Source: Novosphingobium rosa NBRC 15208
Lineage (GTDB): Bacteria > Pseudomonadota > Alphaproteobacteria > Sphingomonadales > Sphingomonadaceae
Length of the DNA stretch: 48,317 bases
Reading direction: 5' to 3'
Assembly: GCF_001598555.1 (NCBI RefSeq)
Contig: NZ_BCZE01000061.1
Span: forward strand, 1 to 48,317
This document shows, piece by piece, positions 17,665-24,517 of the stretch (positions are counted from its first letter, which is position 1; every line of letters begins with the position of its first letter). Position numbers and translations under genes: made by a program. The notes under the pieces were generated by a model that saw nothing but the letters and a program-made list of their open reading frames with translations, was not told where the DNA came from and did no database searches.

Positions 17665-17830
17665 AATGCGAGGGCCATCGCCCTCGCGCTCCCTTTCGTG
17701 TCTGCGCTGTGCCACGGGTTCGGCGTCGCGCCGGATTGGCGGCATTGCCGGGCGTTGAAATTGCCTGCGCGGCCTATCTGCCTGCGGCGCAGGAAGATGC
17801 GGCTATCCGGAGTTTGAAATCGCAAAACCG
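17665..17830. repeat. Degenerate copy of the composite repeat (copy 4), inverted
   Basis: The hairpin GCGAGGGCCATCGCCCTCGC (17668-17687) is followed by GCTCCCTTTCGTGTCTGCGC and then CCACGGGTTCGGC. This is the reverse complement of the right arm of the other copies, so this copy is inverted. A GCCTGCGGCGC match lies near 17780. The other arm cannot be found before the gene at 17885, so the right boundary is uncertain. It follows the catalase terminator by about 20 bp. Confidence 0.7.
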
Positions 17831-17884
17831 CCTGTCAGGACACGACGACATTGCGGACCTTCGTGGATCGTGGTTCAGTGCGAT

Positions 17885-18178
17885 ATGGCGTTCAGGCGAA
17901 CTTGGATAAGGCGAACCGCCTTTTACACCCTTGCGTATTTTTGGGCTGCGGCTGCTGCGCTGAGCATTTCTCATTTTCTCAACTGGCAATATGACGGCGG
18001 ATTAGGCTGGTGGGCTGTTGTGGCTTTCACCTTTCCCGCTGAGGTCATCGAAAGCTTTCTGGCCGCCCCGATAAATGCTGGTGCAAGAGGGATTTTCTGC
18101 GTCAGCATTCTGGTCGTGGCGACGGTTGCAGGCTTGCTAGGGCTGTTGAGAGGGTCAAAGCCGACCAACGGCAGCTAA
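17885..18178 (+). CDS. Small membrane protein of unknown function
   Basis: The 97-residue product has about three hydrophobic segments: FYTLAYFWAAAAALSISHFL, WWAVVAFTFPAEVIESFLAA and ISILVVATVAGLLGLL. It would be an inner-membrane protein with a basic N-terminus (RRTWIRR). I recognise no family. The ATG at 17885 is chosen over one at 17870; neither has a strong ribosome binding site. It lies between two half copies of the composite repeat whose hairpins face outward. Its codon use is less GC-biased than the window average. It may be a real accessory gene or a chance frame. Confidence 0.45.
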   Translation: MAFRRTWIRRTAFYTLAYFWAAAAALSISHFLNWQYDGGLGWWAVVAFTFPAEVIESFLAAPINAGARGIFCVSILVVATVAGLLGLLRGSKPTNGS

Positions 18179-18268
18179 CCCCAACTTAGCAGTCAGTCCC
18201 CCCGCTGCACAGCAGCCCGCAATAACTGCCACGCTGCGCCCTACCTCCAACGTCGAACCCATAACGCC

Positions 18269-18315
18269 AAGGCCGACAACTAAAGGGATTGCAAAGGGCG
18301 ATGGCCCTTTGCCCG
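18269..18315. repeat. Right-arm remnant of the composite repeat (copy 5)
   Basis: AAGGCCGACAACTAAAGGGA leads into a hairpin whose stem is GCAAAGGGC/GCCCTTTGC (18291-18312, loop GATG). Compared with the usual GCGAGGG/CCCTCGC, both strands have changed together, so pairing is kept. Only the right arm is present. It ends about 30 bp from the stop codon of the minus-strand gene at 18344. Confidence 0.7.
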
Positions 18316-18343
18316 CCGGAGGCAAAACCCCCAACTCAAACCC

Positions 18344-18928
18344 TTAAGCCGGACGCCCCGGATAGCGGCACCCCTTGGTCATCCCCACGCCTTTCAGGAA
18401 CCCGCGCCGCGCCATGCCCGCAGCGATGGCGGCCTGCAGCTTGCGCTCTTCCGAGCTGGCGCCCGAAACCTCGCGGATGATCCCGCGGAAGGGGATGAAC
18501 GAGCCCACCACCGTCTGCGCGACATGGCCCGCGCCCACATTGCGCTTCTTCGCCTTGGCGATGTCCACATCGTCGCCCAGCACCGCGTTCAGCTGCGAGA
18601 CCGCCCCGGTGATCGCCGGGCAGCTTTTCAGCCCGGCCATGCTGTAGGGATCCTGCTGGGCGCGGATCAGCACCGGCGGGATCTCGCCCTTTTTCACATT
18701 GAGGTCAGTCAGCGGAGTTTCGGCCACCTGCTGGGCATTGGGATTGTCGCGGGTGACGGGCTTGGGCGCCTTGTGGTCTTTCTCGTCAGTCTTCTGGACG
18801 ACGGGCTGGCTGGTGGTGGCCTGCGTGGCCTGAGCGATCAGGCTCCCTCCCGTGACAGACACCAGCGCGCCCAGCGCCATGGCGGCCACGCGCAGAGACC
18901 GGGGGTTGGAGGATTGCAGCTTCACCAT
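18344..18928 (-). CDS. Secreted protein of unknown function
   Basis: The 194-residue protein begins MVKLQSSNPRSLRVAAMALG and continues into a hydrophobic stretch ending in SLIAQA, a signal peptide. A charged, Lys/Pro/Asp-rich linker follows (KTDEKDHKAPKPVTRD), then a C-terminal domain containing CPAITGAVSQLNAVLGDD and IPFRGIIREVSGASSEE. Two cysteines remain in the mature form. I recognise no family. The ATG at 18928 has AAGGTG about 8 bp upstream. A perfect bidirectional terminator lies between it and lysC at 19014, so on the upstream side it is isolated from lysC. Probably a conserved periplasmic protein of this lineage. Confidence 0.65.
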   Translation of the reverse strand: MVKLQSSNPRSLRVAAMALGALVSVTGGSLIAQATQATTSQPVVQKTDEKDHKAPKPVTRDNPNAQQVAETPLTDLNVKKGEIPPVLIRAQQDPYSMAGLKSCPAITGAVSQLNAVLGDDVDIAKAKKRNVGAGHVAQTVVGSFIPFRGIIREVSGASSEERKLQAAIAAGMARRGFLKGVGMTKGCRYPGRPA

Positions 18929-19013
18929 CTGGAGCACCTTTCAAGCCGATATGAAAGCATTATGCCCGAAGGCGGGCCAAGTTCCACATCGCGGCGAGAG
19001 GGCGCCCGAACGC

Positions 19014-19057
19014 AAAAACCCCTCGGCAAGCGAACTTGTGCCTGCCGAGGGGTTTTT
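19014..19057. terminator. Bidirectional Rho-independent terminator between lysC and the upstream region
   Basis: AAAAACCCCTCGGCA (19014-19028) pairs perfectly with TGCCGAGGGGTTTTT (19043-19057), giving an A-tract before and a T-tract after the stem. It can therefore act on either strand. It lies 25 bp after the lysC stop on the minus strand and upstream of the gene at 18344. Confidence 0.9.
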
Positions 19058-19082
19058 AACAACGCCGAAACGTCAGAGCGCT

Positions 19083-20336
19083 TTAGCCGTCCAGACCGTA
19101 GGCGGTGTGCAGCAGGCGCACGGCCAGCTCGACCTCATCGGCGTCGATCACCACCGAAACCTTGATCTCGCTGGTGCTGATCGCCTGGATGTTGATGCCG
19201 CGATCGGCCAGCGACTTGAACATGGTGGCGGCCACGCCCGCATGGCTGCGCATGCCCACGCCCACCACGGAAACCTTGGCCACCTTGGGGTCGGTCGTCA
19301 GCTTCTGATAGCCGATGACTTCGCGGTTGGCTTCCAGCACGGCCTGCGTGCGGTCCAGATCGGCCTGGGGCACGGTGAAGGTCACGTCCGTATCGGTGTC
19401 CTCGCGGCCGACATTCTGGATAATCATGTCGACGTTGATGTTGGCCTCGGCCAGCGGGGTGAAGATGGTCGCCACGGCGCCCGGGCGGTCCGGCACGGCG
19501 GTCAGGATGACCTTGGCTTCGTTCTTGTCGGCAGCGATGCCGGTGATCAGCTGGCGTTCCATGTCCAGACCTTCCAGTTCTTCGTCAGAGACAATCATGG
19601 TGCCCGGCAGCGTGTCTGCAGCGGGCGCGTTTTCATCGATAAAGGAGGAGAGCACCTGCACCCGCACGCCCTCTTTCATGGCGAGCGCGACGCAGCGCGT
19701 CTGCAGCACCTTGGAGCCGACGCTGGCCAGTTCCAGCATCTCCTCATAGGTGACGTTCTTGAGCTTGCGGGCCTTGGCCACGATGCGCGGATCGGTGGTG
19801 TAGACGCCATCGACATCGGTGTAGATGTCGCAGCGGTCGGCCTTGATGCCGGCGGCCACGGCCACGGCAGAGGTGTCGGAACCGCCGCGCCCCAGCGTGG
19901 TGATGCGCCCGCCCTCGGTCACGCCCTGGAAACCGGGGATGACGGCGATTTCGCCCGCGGCCATGCTGGCCAGCAGAGCGTCGGATTCGATGGTCTGGAT
20001 GCGGGCCTTGGCATGGGCGTCGTCGGTCAGGATCGGCATCTGCCAGCCGAGCCAGCTGCGCGCCTTGCAGCCCATGGCCTGCAACGTCATGGCCAGCAGG
20101 CCGCTGGTCACCTGCTCGCCGCTGGCGACGACCACGTCATACTCGGCGGGATCGTAAAGCGCATGGGCCTCGCGGCTGAAGTTGACCAGGCGATCGGTCT
20201 CGCCCGCCATGGCCGAAACGACCACCGCCACCTCATGCCCGGCTTCCTGCTGGCGTTTGACGATGCCCGCCACGCGCCGAATACGCTCGGTCCCGGCCAT
20301 GGAGGTGCCACCGAATTTCATCACGATGCGGGCCAC
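19083..20336 (-). CDS. lysC: Aspartate kinase
   Basis: The 417-residue enzyme phosphorylates L-aspartate, the first step towards Lys, Met, Thr and diaminopimelate. The amino-acid kinase domain begins VMKFGGTSMAG and includes TLGRGGSDTSAVAVA and ASVGSKVLQTR. Two ACT domains for feedback inhibition follow (about residues 265-340 and 345-410). I chose the GTG at 20336 (reading V-A-R-I-V-M-K-F), with AAGGGAG about 8 bp upstream. The frame stays open for a further 860 bp across ubiG on the other strand, but that part is antisense noise. The gene is divergent from ubiG, 84 bp away. A terminator follows at 19014. Confidence 0.95.
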   Translation of the reverse strand: MARIVMKFGGTSMAGTERIRRVAGIVKRQQEAGHEVAVVVSAMAGETDRLVNFSREAHALYDPAEYDVVVASGEQVTSGLLAMTLQAMGCKARSWLGWQMPILTDDAHAKARIQTIESDALLASMAAGEIAVIPGFQGVTEGGRITTLGRGGSDTSAVAVAAGIKADRCDIYTDVDGVYTTDPRIVAKARKLKNVTYEEMLELASVGSKVLQTRCVALAMKEGVRVQVLSSFIDENAPAADTLPGTMIVSDEELEGLDMERQLITGIAADKNEAKVILTAVPDRPGAVATIFTPLAEANINVDMIIQNVGREDTDTDVTFTVPQADLDRTQAVLEANREVIGYQKLTTDPKVAKVSVVGVGMRSHAGVAATMFKSLADRGINIQAISTSEIKVSVVIDADEVELAVRLLHTAYGLDG

Positions 20337-20420
20337 AAACAGGCTCCCTTGCAACTTGCCTTGAAGAAACATGCCGCCCCCGCCTTGCCGGGAGCGGACG
20401 CGGCGCTTTAGAAAGGGATC

Positions 20421-21158
20421 ATGAGCAACGCAACAGGCAACATTGATACAATCCGCACCTCCGAAGCTGAACATTTCGGAAAGCTGGCGGCGGAATGGTG
20501 GAATCCCAAGGGGTCTTCGGCGATGCTGCACCGGCTCAATCCGGTGCGGCTGGGCTTTATCCGTGACTCCATCGATTCGCACTGGAAGGGTGATTCGCGC
20601 AGCGTGAAGCCTTTGGCGGGCAAGACGGCGCTGGATGTCGGCTGCGGTGCTGGGCTCTTGTGCGAGCCTTTGGCCCGCCTCGGCGCGGCCATGACCGGCG
20701 TGGATGCGGCGGCGGAAAACATCGAGGCGGCGCGCGCGCATGCAGCGGGCAGCGGCCTGCCGATCACCTATCATCATGGCGAGCTGTCCTCGCTGGGGCT
20801 GCGCGGTTTCGATCTGGTCACCAGCATGGAGGTGATCGAGCATGTGGCCGACAAAGCCGCCTTCATCGCCGCGCTGGCCGAGACGCTGGCCGACGATGGC
20901 CTGATGATCCTCTCCACCCCCAACCGCACGGCGGCCTCGCGCCTGCTGCTGATCGAGGCGGCGGAGCGCATCGGCATGGTGCCGCGCGGCACGCATCACT
21001 GGGACGATTTCATCACCCCGCCCGAACTGGCGATCCTGCTGCAGGATGCCGGTTTTCAGGTGGGCCAGCCGATGGGCATCGCCTTTTCGCCGCTGAAGGG
21101 CCTGCACCTTTCGGACGATATGAGCCTGAACTACATCCTGACCGCCAAGCGCGGCTGA
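20421..21158 (+). CDS. ubiG: Ubiquinone biosynthesis O-methyltransferase UbiG
   Basis: The 245-residue SAM-dependent enzyme carries out both O-methylations of ubiquinone synthesis (EC 2.1.1.64/2.1.1.222). EAEHFGKLAAEWWNPKG at the start and HRLNPVRLGFI are UbiG hallmarks. ALDVGCGAGLLCEPLARLG is SAM motif I, and LVTSMEVIEHVADKAAF follows. The divergent lysC gene lies 84 bp away. Two other ubiquinone genes, ubiE and ubiB, are in a separate cluster at 40-42.7 kb. Confidence 0.95.
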   Translation: MSNATGNIDTIRTSEAEHFGKLAAEWWNPKGSSAMLHRLNPVRLGFIRDSIDSHWKGDSRSVKPLAGKTALDVGCGAGLLCEPLARLGAAMTGVDAAAENIEAARAHAAGSGLPITYHHGELSSLGLRGFDLVTSMEVIEHVADKAAFIAALAETLADDGLMILSTPNRTAASRLLLIEAAERIGMVPRGTHHWDDFITPPELAILLQDAGFQVGQPMGIAFSPLKGLHLSDDMSLNYILTAKRG

Positions 21159-21201
21159 ACCGGAACCGGCGGCCTTGCAGGGCCGCCGGACCTTCATAGC
21201 A

Positions 21202-21549
21202 TCAGAAAACAGCGGCCCACTCGGGCTCCTTGAAGCCCACCGCGATCACCTTGCCGTCCTGCTCCACGATGGGGCGCTTGATGGCGCTGGGGTTGGCGGC
21301 CATGATCGCCACGGCCTTCGCCTCGTCCAGATCGGCCTTCTGCTCCTCGGGCAGCTTCTTGAAGGTGGTGCCGGCGCGGTTGAGCACCTTTTCCCAGCCC
21401 ACCGCCTGAGCCCAGCGCGCGATCTGGGCTGCATCGGCCCCGGCCTTCTTGTAATCATGGAAGCCGTAATCCACGCCCTTGGCGCCCAGCCAGGTGCGGG
21501 CCTTTTTCACCGTGTCGCAATTGGGGATGCCATAGAGGATGATCGACAC
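21202..21549 (-). CDS. ArsC/Spx-family thioredoxin-fold protein (YffB-like)
   Basis: The 115-residue protein has the ArsC/YffB fold. ILYGIPNCDTVKKARTWL carries the redox Cys as C-D-T-V, followed by DYGFHDYKK, AGTTFKKL and the IKRPIVEQDGKVIAVGF segment. YffB-like proteins are predicted glutathione-dependent reductases; true arsenate reductases differ around the active site. I chose the GTG at 21549 because AAGGAG lies 8 bp upstream. It is convergent with ubiG, with a 43-bp gap. Its role is unknown; it may serve redox homeostasis. Confidence 0.85.
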   Translation of the reverse strand: MSIILYGIPNCDTVKKARTWLGAKGVDYGFHDYKKAGADAAQIARWAQAVGWEKVLNRAGTTFKKLPEEQKADLDEAKAVAIMAANPSAIKRPIVEQDGKVIAVGFKEPEWAAVF

Positions 21550-21633
21550 GGGGGCTGCTCCTTTGCCTGCAAGATGCGGCACGCCCTAGCCCAAGGCTGG
21601 CCCAGCGGCAAATCGTCAAAGCTGTAAGGAAGA

Positions 21634-21710
21634 TGGCGCATCCAGCAGGATTCGAACCTGCGACCCCTGCCTTCGGAGGGCAGTACTCTATCCAGCTGAG
21701 CTATGGATGC
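21634..21710 (-). tRNA. tRNA-Arg (anticodon CCG), CCA encoded
   Basis: Read on the minus strand this is a full cloverleaf of 77 nt. The acceptor stem is GCATCCA/TGGATGC. The D-arm has AGCTCAGCTGGATAGAG. The anticodon stem is CTGCC/GGCAG around the loop CTCCGAA, giving anticodon CCG. The T-arm is GCAGG-TTCGAAT-CCTGC, and the 3' CCA is encoded. It would read CGG codons. Confidence 0.95.
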
Positions 21711-21802
21711 TTGCGCTGGCCATGCGACTAGCAGCGCTCGACCATGATTGCCAGTGCTTTCGTCAGCCTGTGGGCAAATCGCCCAAGCGCCGGGATGCGC
21801 CT

Positions 21803-22102
21803 TCAGGGAAAGCGCCTCACCCGCGCGTCGTCAGCCGCATACATCGTGAATTCCGCATAATAGTCGTCGCGCCCGCGCGCCTGCGCCGCCAGATGCTCGG
21901 GGTTGCGCGCCCAGGCCTTCGCCGCCTCGGTGCTCTCCCAGATCGAGATCGTCACCGTCTCGCCATCGGGGGCGGCAAAGCTCTTGTAGTCGATGAAGCC
22001 CGGCTGAGCCTGCGCCAGTTCCCCCATGCGCGCGGCATCGGCGGCATAGGCTGCGGCATCGTAATCGGCTTTCTTGCGGCTGCGGAAGACATTCATATAC
22101 AT
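21803..22102 (-). CDS. ABM-domain protein (antibiotic biosynthesis monooxygenase family)
   Basis: The 99-residue protein fits the small ferredoxin-like ABM fold. MYMNVFRSRKKADYDAAAY, QPGFIDYKSFAAPDGETVTISIWES and AWARNPEHLAAQARGRDDYYAEF match the usual order of strands and helices, with the conserved W-x-x-x-EH-type segment. Members include heme-degrading and quinol monooxygenases, but most are unassigned. It lies between the tRNA gene and aroC on the opposite strand; the 84-bp gap to aroC holds both promoters. Confidence 0.8.
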   Translation of the reverse strand: MYMNVFRSRKKADYDAAAYAADAARMGELAQAQPGFIDYKSFAAPDGETVTISIWESTEAAKAWARNPEHLAAQARGRDDYYAEFTMYAADDARVRRFP

Positions 22103-22186
22103 AGCCGCCTTCCTATCGCCCGCGCAGCTTTATTCCAAGCCTGCAACGGTGGACTTTTGCGAGAATGCGCGCCAAAGGCTGGCCCC

Positions 22187-23257
22187 ATGAGCTGGAACAC
22201 CTTTGGCCGCATCTTCCGATTCACCACCTGGGGCGAAAGCCACGGGCCTGCCCTTGGCGCCGTGGTCGATGGCTGCCCCCCGGGTCTGGCGATCGATGAA
22301 AGCATGATCCAGCCCTTCCTCGACGCCCGCCGCCCCGGCCAGAGCAAGTTCACCACCCAGCGGCAGGAGCCCGATCAGGTGCGCATCCTGTCCGGCGTGT
22401 TCGAGGGCAAGACCACCGGCACGCCGATCAGCCTGATGATCGAAAACACCGATCAGCGCTCCAAGGATTACTCCGAGGTCGCCAAGGCCTATCGCCCCGG
22501 CCACGCCGATTACACCTATGACGCCAAATACGGCTTCCGCGACTATCGCGGCGGCGGGCGCTCCTCGGCGCGCGAGACGGCGGCCCGCGTGGCCGCTGGC
22601 GGCGTGGCGCGTCTGGCCATCCCCGAGGTGACGATCCTGGCCTATGTCTCGGAAATCGGCGGCGATGCCATCGATCCGGCCAACTTCGACGCCGACCAGA
22701 TCCGCGCCAACCCCTTCTTCTGCCCCGATGCACAAGCCGCCAAGCGTTGGGAAAAGATCGTGGATGACGCGCGCAAGGCCGGTTCCTCGGTGGGCGCGGT
22801 GGTGGAATGCGTCGCCACGGGCGTGCCCGCCGGTTGGGGAGCGCCGATCTACGCCAAGCTGGATTCGGACCTCGCCGCCGCGATGATGACCATCAATGCC
22901 ACCAAGGGTGTGGAAATCGGCGACGGTTTCGCCGCCGCCCGCCTGACCGGCGAGCAGAACGCCGACCCCATGTATCCCGGCAACGAAGGCCCGCGCTTTT
23001 CGGCCAACCATGCGGGCGGGATCGCTGGCGGCATCTCCACCGGCCAGCCGGTGGTGGTGCGCGTGGCCTTCAAGCCGACCAGCTCCATCCTCACCCCCAT
23101 GCCCACCATCACCCGCGAAGGCGAGGCCACCGAGTTGTTCACCAAGGGCCGCCATGACCCCTGCGTCGGCATTCGCGGCGTGCCGGTGGTGGAAGCGATG
23201 ATGGCGCTGGTGCTGGCGGATCACAAGTTGCTGCATCGCGGGCAGACAGGGCGGTAA
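22187..23257 (+). CDS. aroC: Chorismate synthase
   Basis: The 356-residue FMN-dependent enzyme converts 5-enolpyruvylshikimate 3-phosphate to chorismate, the last shared step of aromatic amino acid synthesis. The three signatures are visible: GESHGPALGAVVDGCPPG, DYRGGGRSSARETAARVAAG, and RFSANHAGGIAGGISTGQP with HDPCVGIRGVPVVEAM near the end. The ATG at 22187 gives the family's usual length; the frame stays open upstream across the tRNA region, which is not coding. Repeat copy 6 begins 10 bp after the stop codon. Confidence 0.96.
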   Translation: MSWNTFGRIFRFTTWGESHGPALGAVVDGCPPGLAIDESMIQPFLDARRPGQSKFTTQRQEPDQVRILSGVFEGKTTGTPISLMIENTDQRSKDYSEVAKAYRPGHADYTYDAKYGFRDYRGGGRSSARETAARVAAGGVARLAIPEVTILAYVSEIGGDAIDPANFDADQIRANPFFCPDAQAAKRWEKIVDDARKAGSSVGAVVECVATGVPAGWGAPIYAKLDSDLAAAMMTINATKGVEIGDGFAAARLTGEQNADPMYPGNEGPRFSANHAGGIAGGISTGQPVVVRVAFKPTSSILTPMPTITREGEATELFTKGRHDPCVGIRGVPVVEAMMALVLADHKLLHRGQTGR

Positions 23258-23266
23258 GAAAAGAAA

Positions 23267-23536
23267 GATGCGAGGGTGTTACACCCTCGCGCTCCCATTC
23301 CGTCTTCCGACGCAAGGGCAGTGGCGCCGAAGCGTAACGCCTCGCCTCTCCACCTGCGCCGCAGGCAGGCAATCCCTGAACGATGCACTGCGCTCAGCGT
23401 TTAAAGCCTGCGGCGCGGCAATCTGGGCGCCAAATCGAACCCGTGGCGCAACACAGACATTAAAGGGAGCGCAAGGGCGCCCCAGCTTGTCGCGTGCGAC
23501 AAGCGCACGCTTAGGGCCCTCGCATTCTCTCTTCTG
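23267..23536. repeat. Composite intergenic repeat, copy 6, with a nested palindrome in the right hairpin
   Basis: The left hairpin is at 23270-23290 (GCGAGGG, TGTTACA, CCCTCGC). The core outer pair GCGCCGCAGGC and GCCTGCGGCGC is kept, but the GGCGCCTT segment is lost. The right arm begins GGGAGCGCAAGGGCG, but its usual ATG loop is replaced by about 35 bp holding the perfect inverted repeat CTTGTCGCGTGCGACAAG (23486-23503) before CCCTCGCATTCTCTC. The copy begins 10 bp after the aroC stop and ends about 150 bp before ahpC. Confidence 0.85.
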
Positions 23537-23564
23537 TCATACTCCCCTCACATAATCGCCTTGT

Positions 23565-23585
23565 CCGATCAGAGCCACTGATCGG
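23565..23585. promoter_or_regulatory. Palindromic candidate operator upstream of ahpC
   Basis: CCGATCAG-AGCCA-CTGATCGG is a perfect 8-bp inverted repeat with a 5-bp spacer, 104 bp before the ahpC start. A third half-site-like TGATTAATCGG follows at about 23597. The position suits an activator or repressor of a peroxide-inducible gene such as OxyR, but the sequence does not clearly match the OxyR consensus. Confidence 0.5.
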
Positions 23586-23688
23586 CAATCCTGTTCTGAT
23601 TAATCGGGAATGCCCACTTCGCATCTGCGGTGTGAGCCCCTATCTCCCCCTCAAGCAGTTCAACACCAAACGACCAAGGAGTTACCCC

Positions 23689-24252
23689 ATGTCGCTTATC
23701 GGCTATTCGATTCAGCCCTTCACCGCCACGGCCTACAAGGAAGGCGCTTTCGTTGACGTCACCGATGCCGACATCAAGGGCAAGTGGTCTGTCTTCTTCT
23801 TCTACCCCGCCGACTTCACCTTCGTGTGCCCCACCGAACTGGAAGACCTCCAGAACGAGTATGCCACGCTGAAGGGCATGGGCGTGGAAGTGTACGGCGT
23901 ATCGACCGACACCCACTTCAGCCACAAGGCCTGGGCCGACACCTCGCCCGCCATCGGCACCATCCAGTACTATCTGGTCGGCGACCAGAACCATGACCTG
24001 ACCAAGCAGTTCGGCAACCTGCGCGAGGGCGTTGGCCTGGCCGATCGCGGCACCTTCGTGACCGATCCCGAAGGCGTGGTGCAGCTGGTCGAAGTGACCC
24101 CCGAGGGCGTGGGCCGCAACGCCGCCGAGCTGGTGCGCAAGATCAAGGCCGCCAAGTACTGGCAGGAGCACCCCGGCCAGGTGTGCCCCGCCAAGTGGGA
24201 AGAAGGTTCGGAAACGCTGGCTCCGTCGATCGATCTGGTCGGCAAGATCTAA
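23689..24252 (+). CDS. ahpC: Alkyl hydroperoxide reductase, peroxiredoxin subunit AhpC
   Basis: The 187-residue typical 2-Cys peroxiredoxin reduces organic hydroperoxides and hydrogen peroxide. The peroxidatic Cys47 lies in FTFVCPTELEDLQ and the resolving Cys166 in GQVCPAKWEEG, so it is the AhpF-dependent form. DTHFSHKAW and DRGTFVTDPEG are AhpC signatures. AAGGAGTT precedes the ATG. Its reductase AhpF begins 265 bp downstream. Between them lies a copy of the composite repeat, which may reduce ahpF transcription relative to ahpC. Confidence 0.97.
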   Translation: MSLIGYSIQPFTATAYKEGAFVDVTDADIKGKWSVFFFYPADFTFVCPTELEDLQNEYATLKGMGVEVYGVSTDTHFSHKAWADTSPAIGTIQYYLVGDQNHDLTKQFGNLREGVGLADRGTFVTDPEGVVQLVEVTPEGVGRNAAELVRKIKAAKYWQEHPGQVCPAKWEEGSETLAPSIDLVGKI

Positions 24253-24271
24253 GTTTCTGAAGACTACAAAG

Positions 24272-24481
24272 GGCAAGTGCGAGGGGATTATCCCCTCGCA
24301 CTCCCGATACGTCTCCCGACGCGAAGGCAGATTGTGCGGCGCCGCTGCGCCCGATCTCACCGCCGGAGGCATGATACATATTGCACATCAGGGCGTTCGG
24401 AACGCGACGACGCCCCATTCATTCCCCTCTCGCCGGAAGACGTTCCGGGGGTGCAGGGGGTGTAACACCCCCTGCTTTTAA
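24272..24481. repeat. Divergent copy of the composite repeat (copy 7) between ahpC and ahpF
   Basis: The left hairpin spans 24276-24302, with AGTGCGAGGGG pairing with CCCCTCGCACT around ATTAT. It is followed by CTCCCGATACGTCTCCCGACG as in the other copies. The right hairpin is at 24453-24475, where GCAGGGGG pairs with CCCCCTGC around TGTAACA; it is followed by TTTT. The interior differs from other copies and lacks the GCCTGCGGCGC segment. It lies 20 bp after the ahpC stop and 37 bp before the ahpF start. Confidence 0.75.
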
Positions 24482-24517
24482 CACTTTACCCCCTTATTCA
24501 TTCCGAAGGACAAGACC

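Noticed and set aside
20337..21197. N-terminal extension of the lysC frame
   Set aside because: It runs antisense through ubiG. The aspartate kinase domain begins at VMKFGG and the GTG at 20336 has a good ribosome binding site.
21707..22186. N-terminal extension of the aroC frame
   Set aside because: It crosses the tRNA edge and the antisense ABM gene. Chorismate synthase begins at MSWNTFGR.
23268..23420. Short peptides starting MRG(G/C/D)YPLALP within several repeat copies
   Set aside because: The ATG is part of the conserved arm (GATGCGAGGG), and frames diverge and break after about 15 codons. Changes between copies keep the hairpin, not the peptide.
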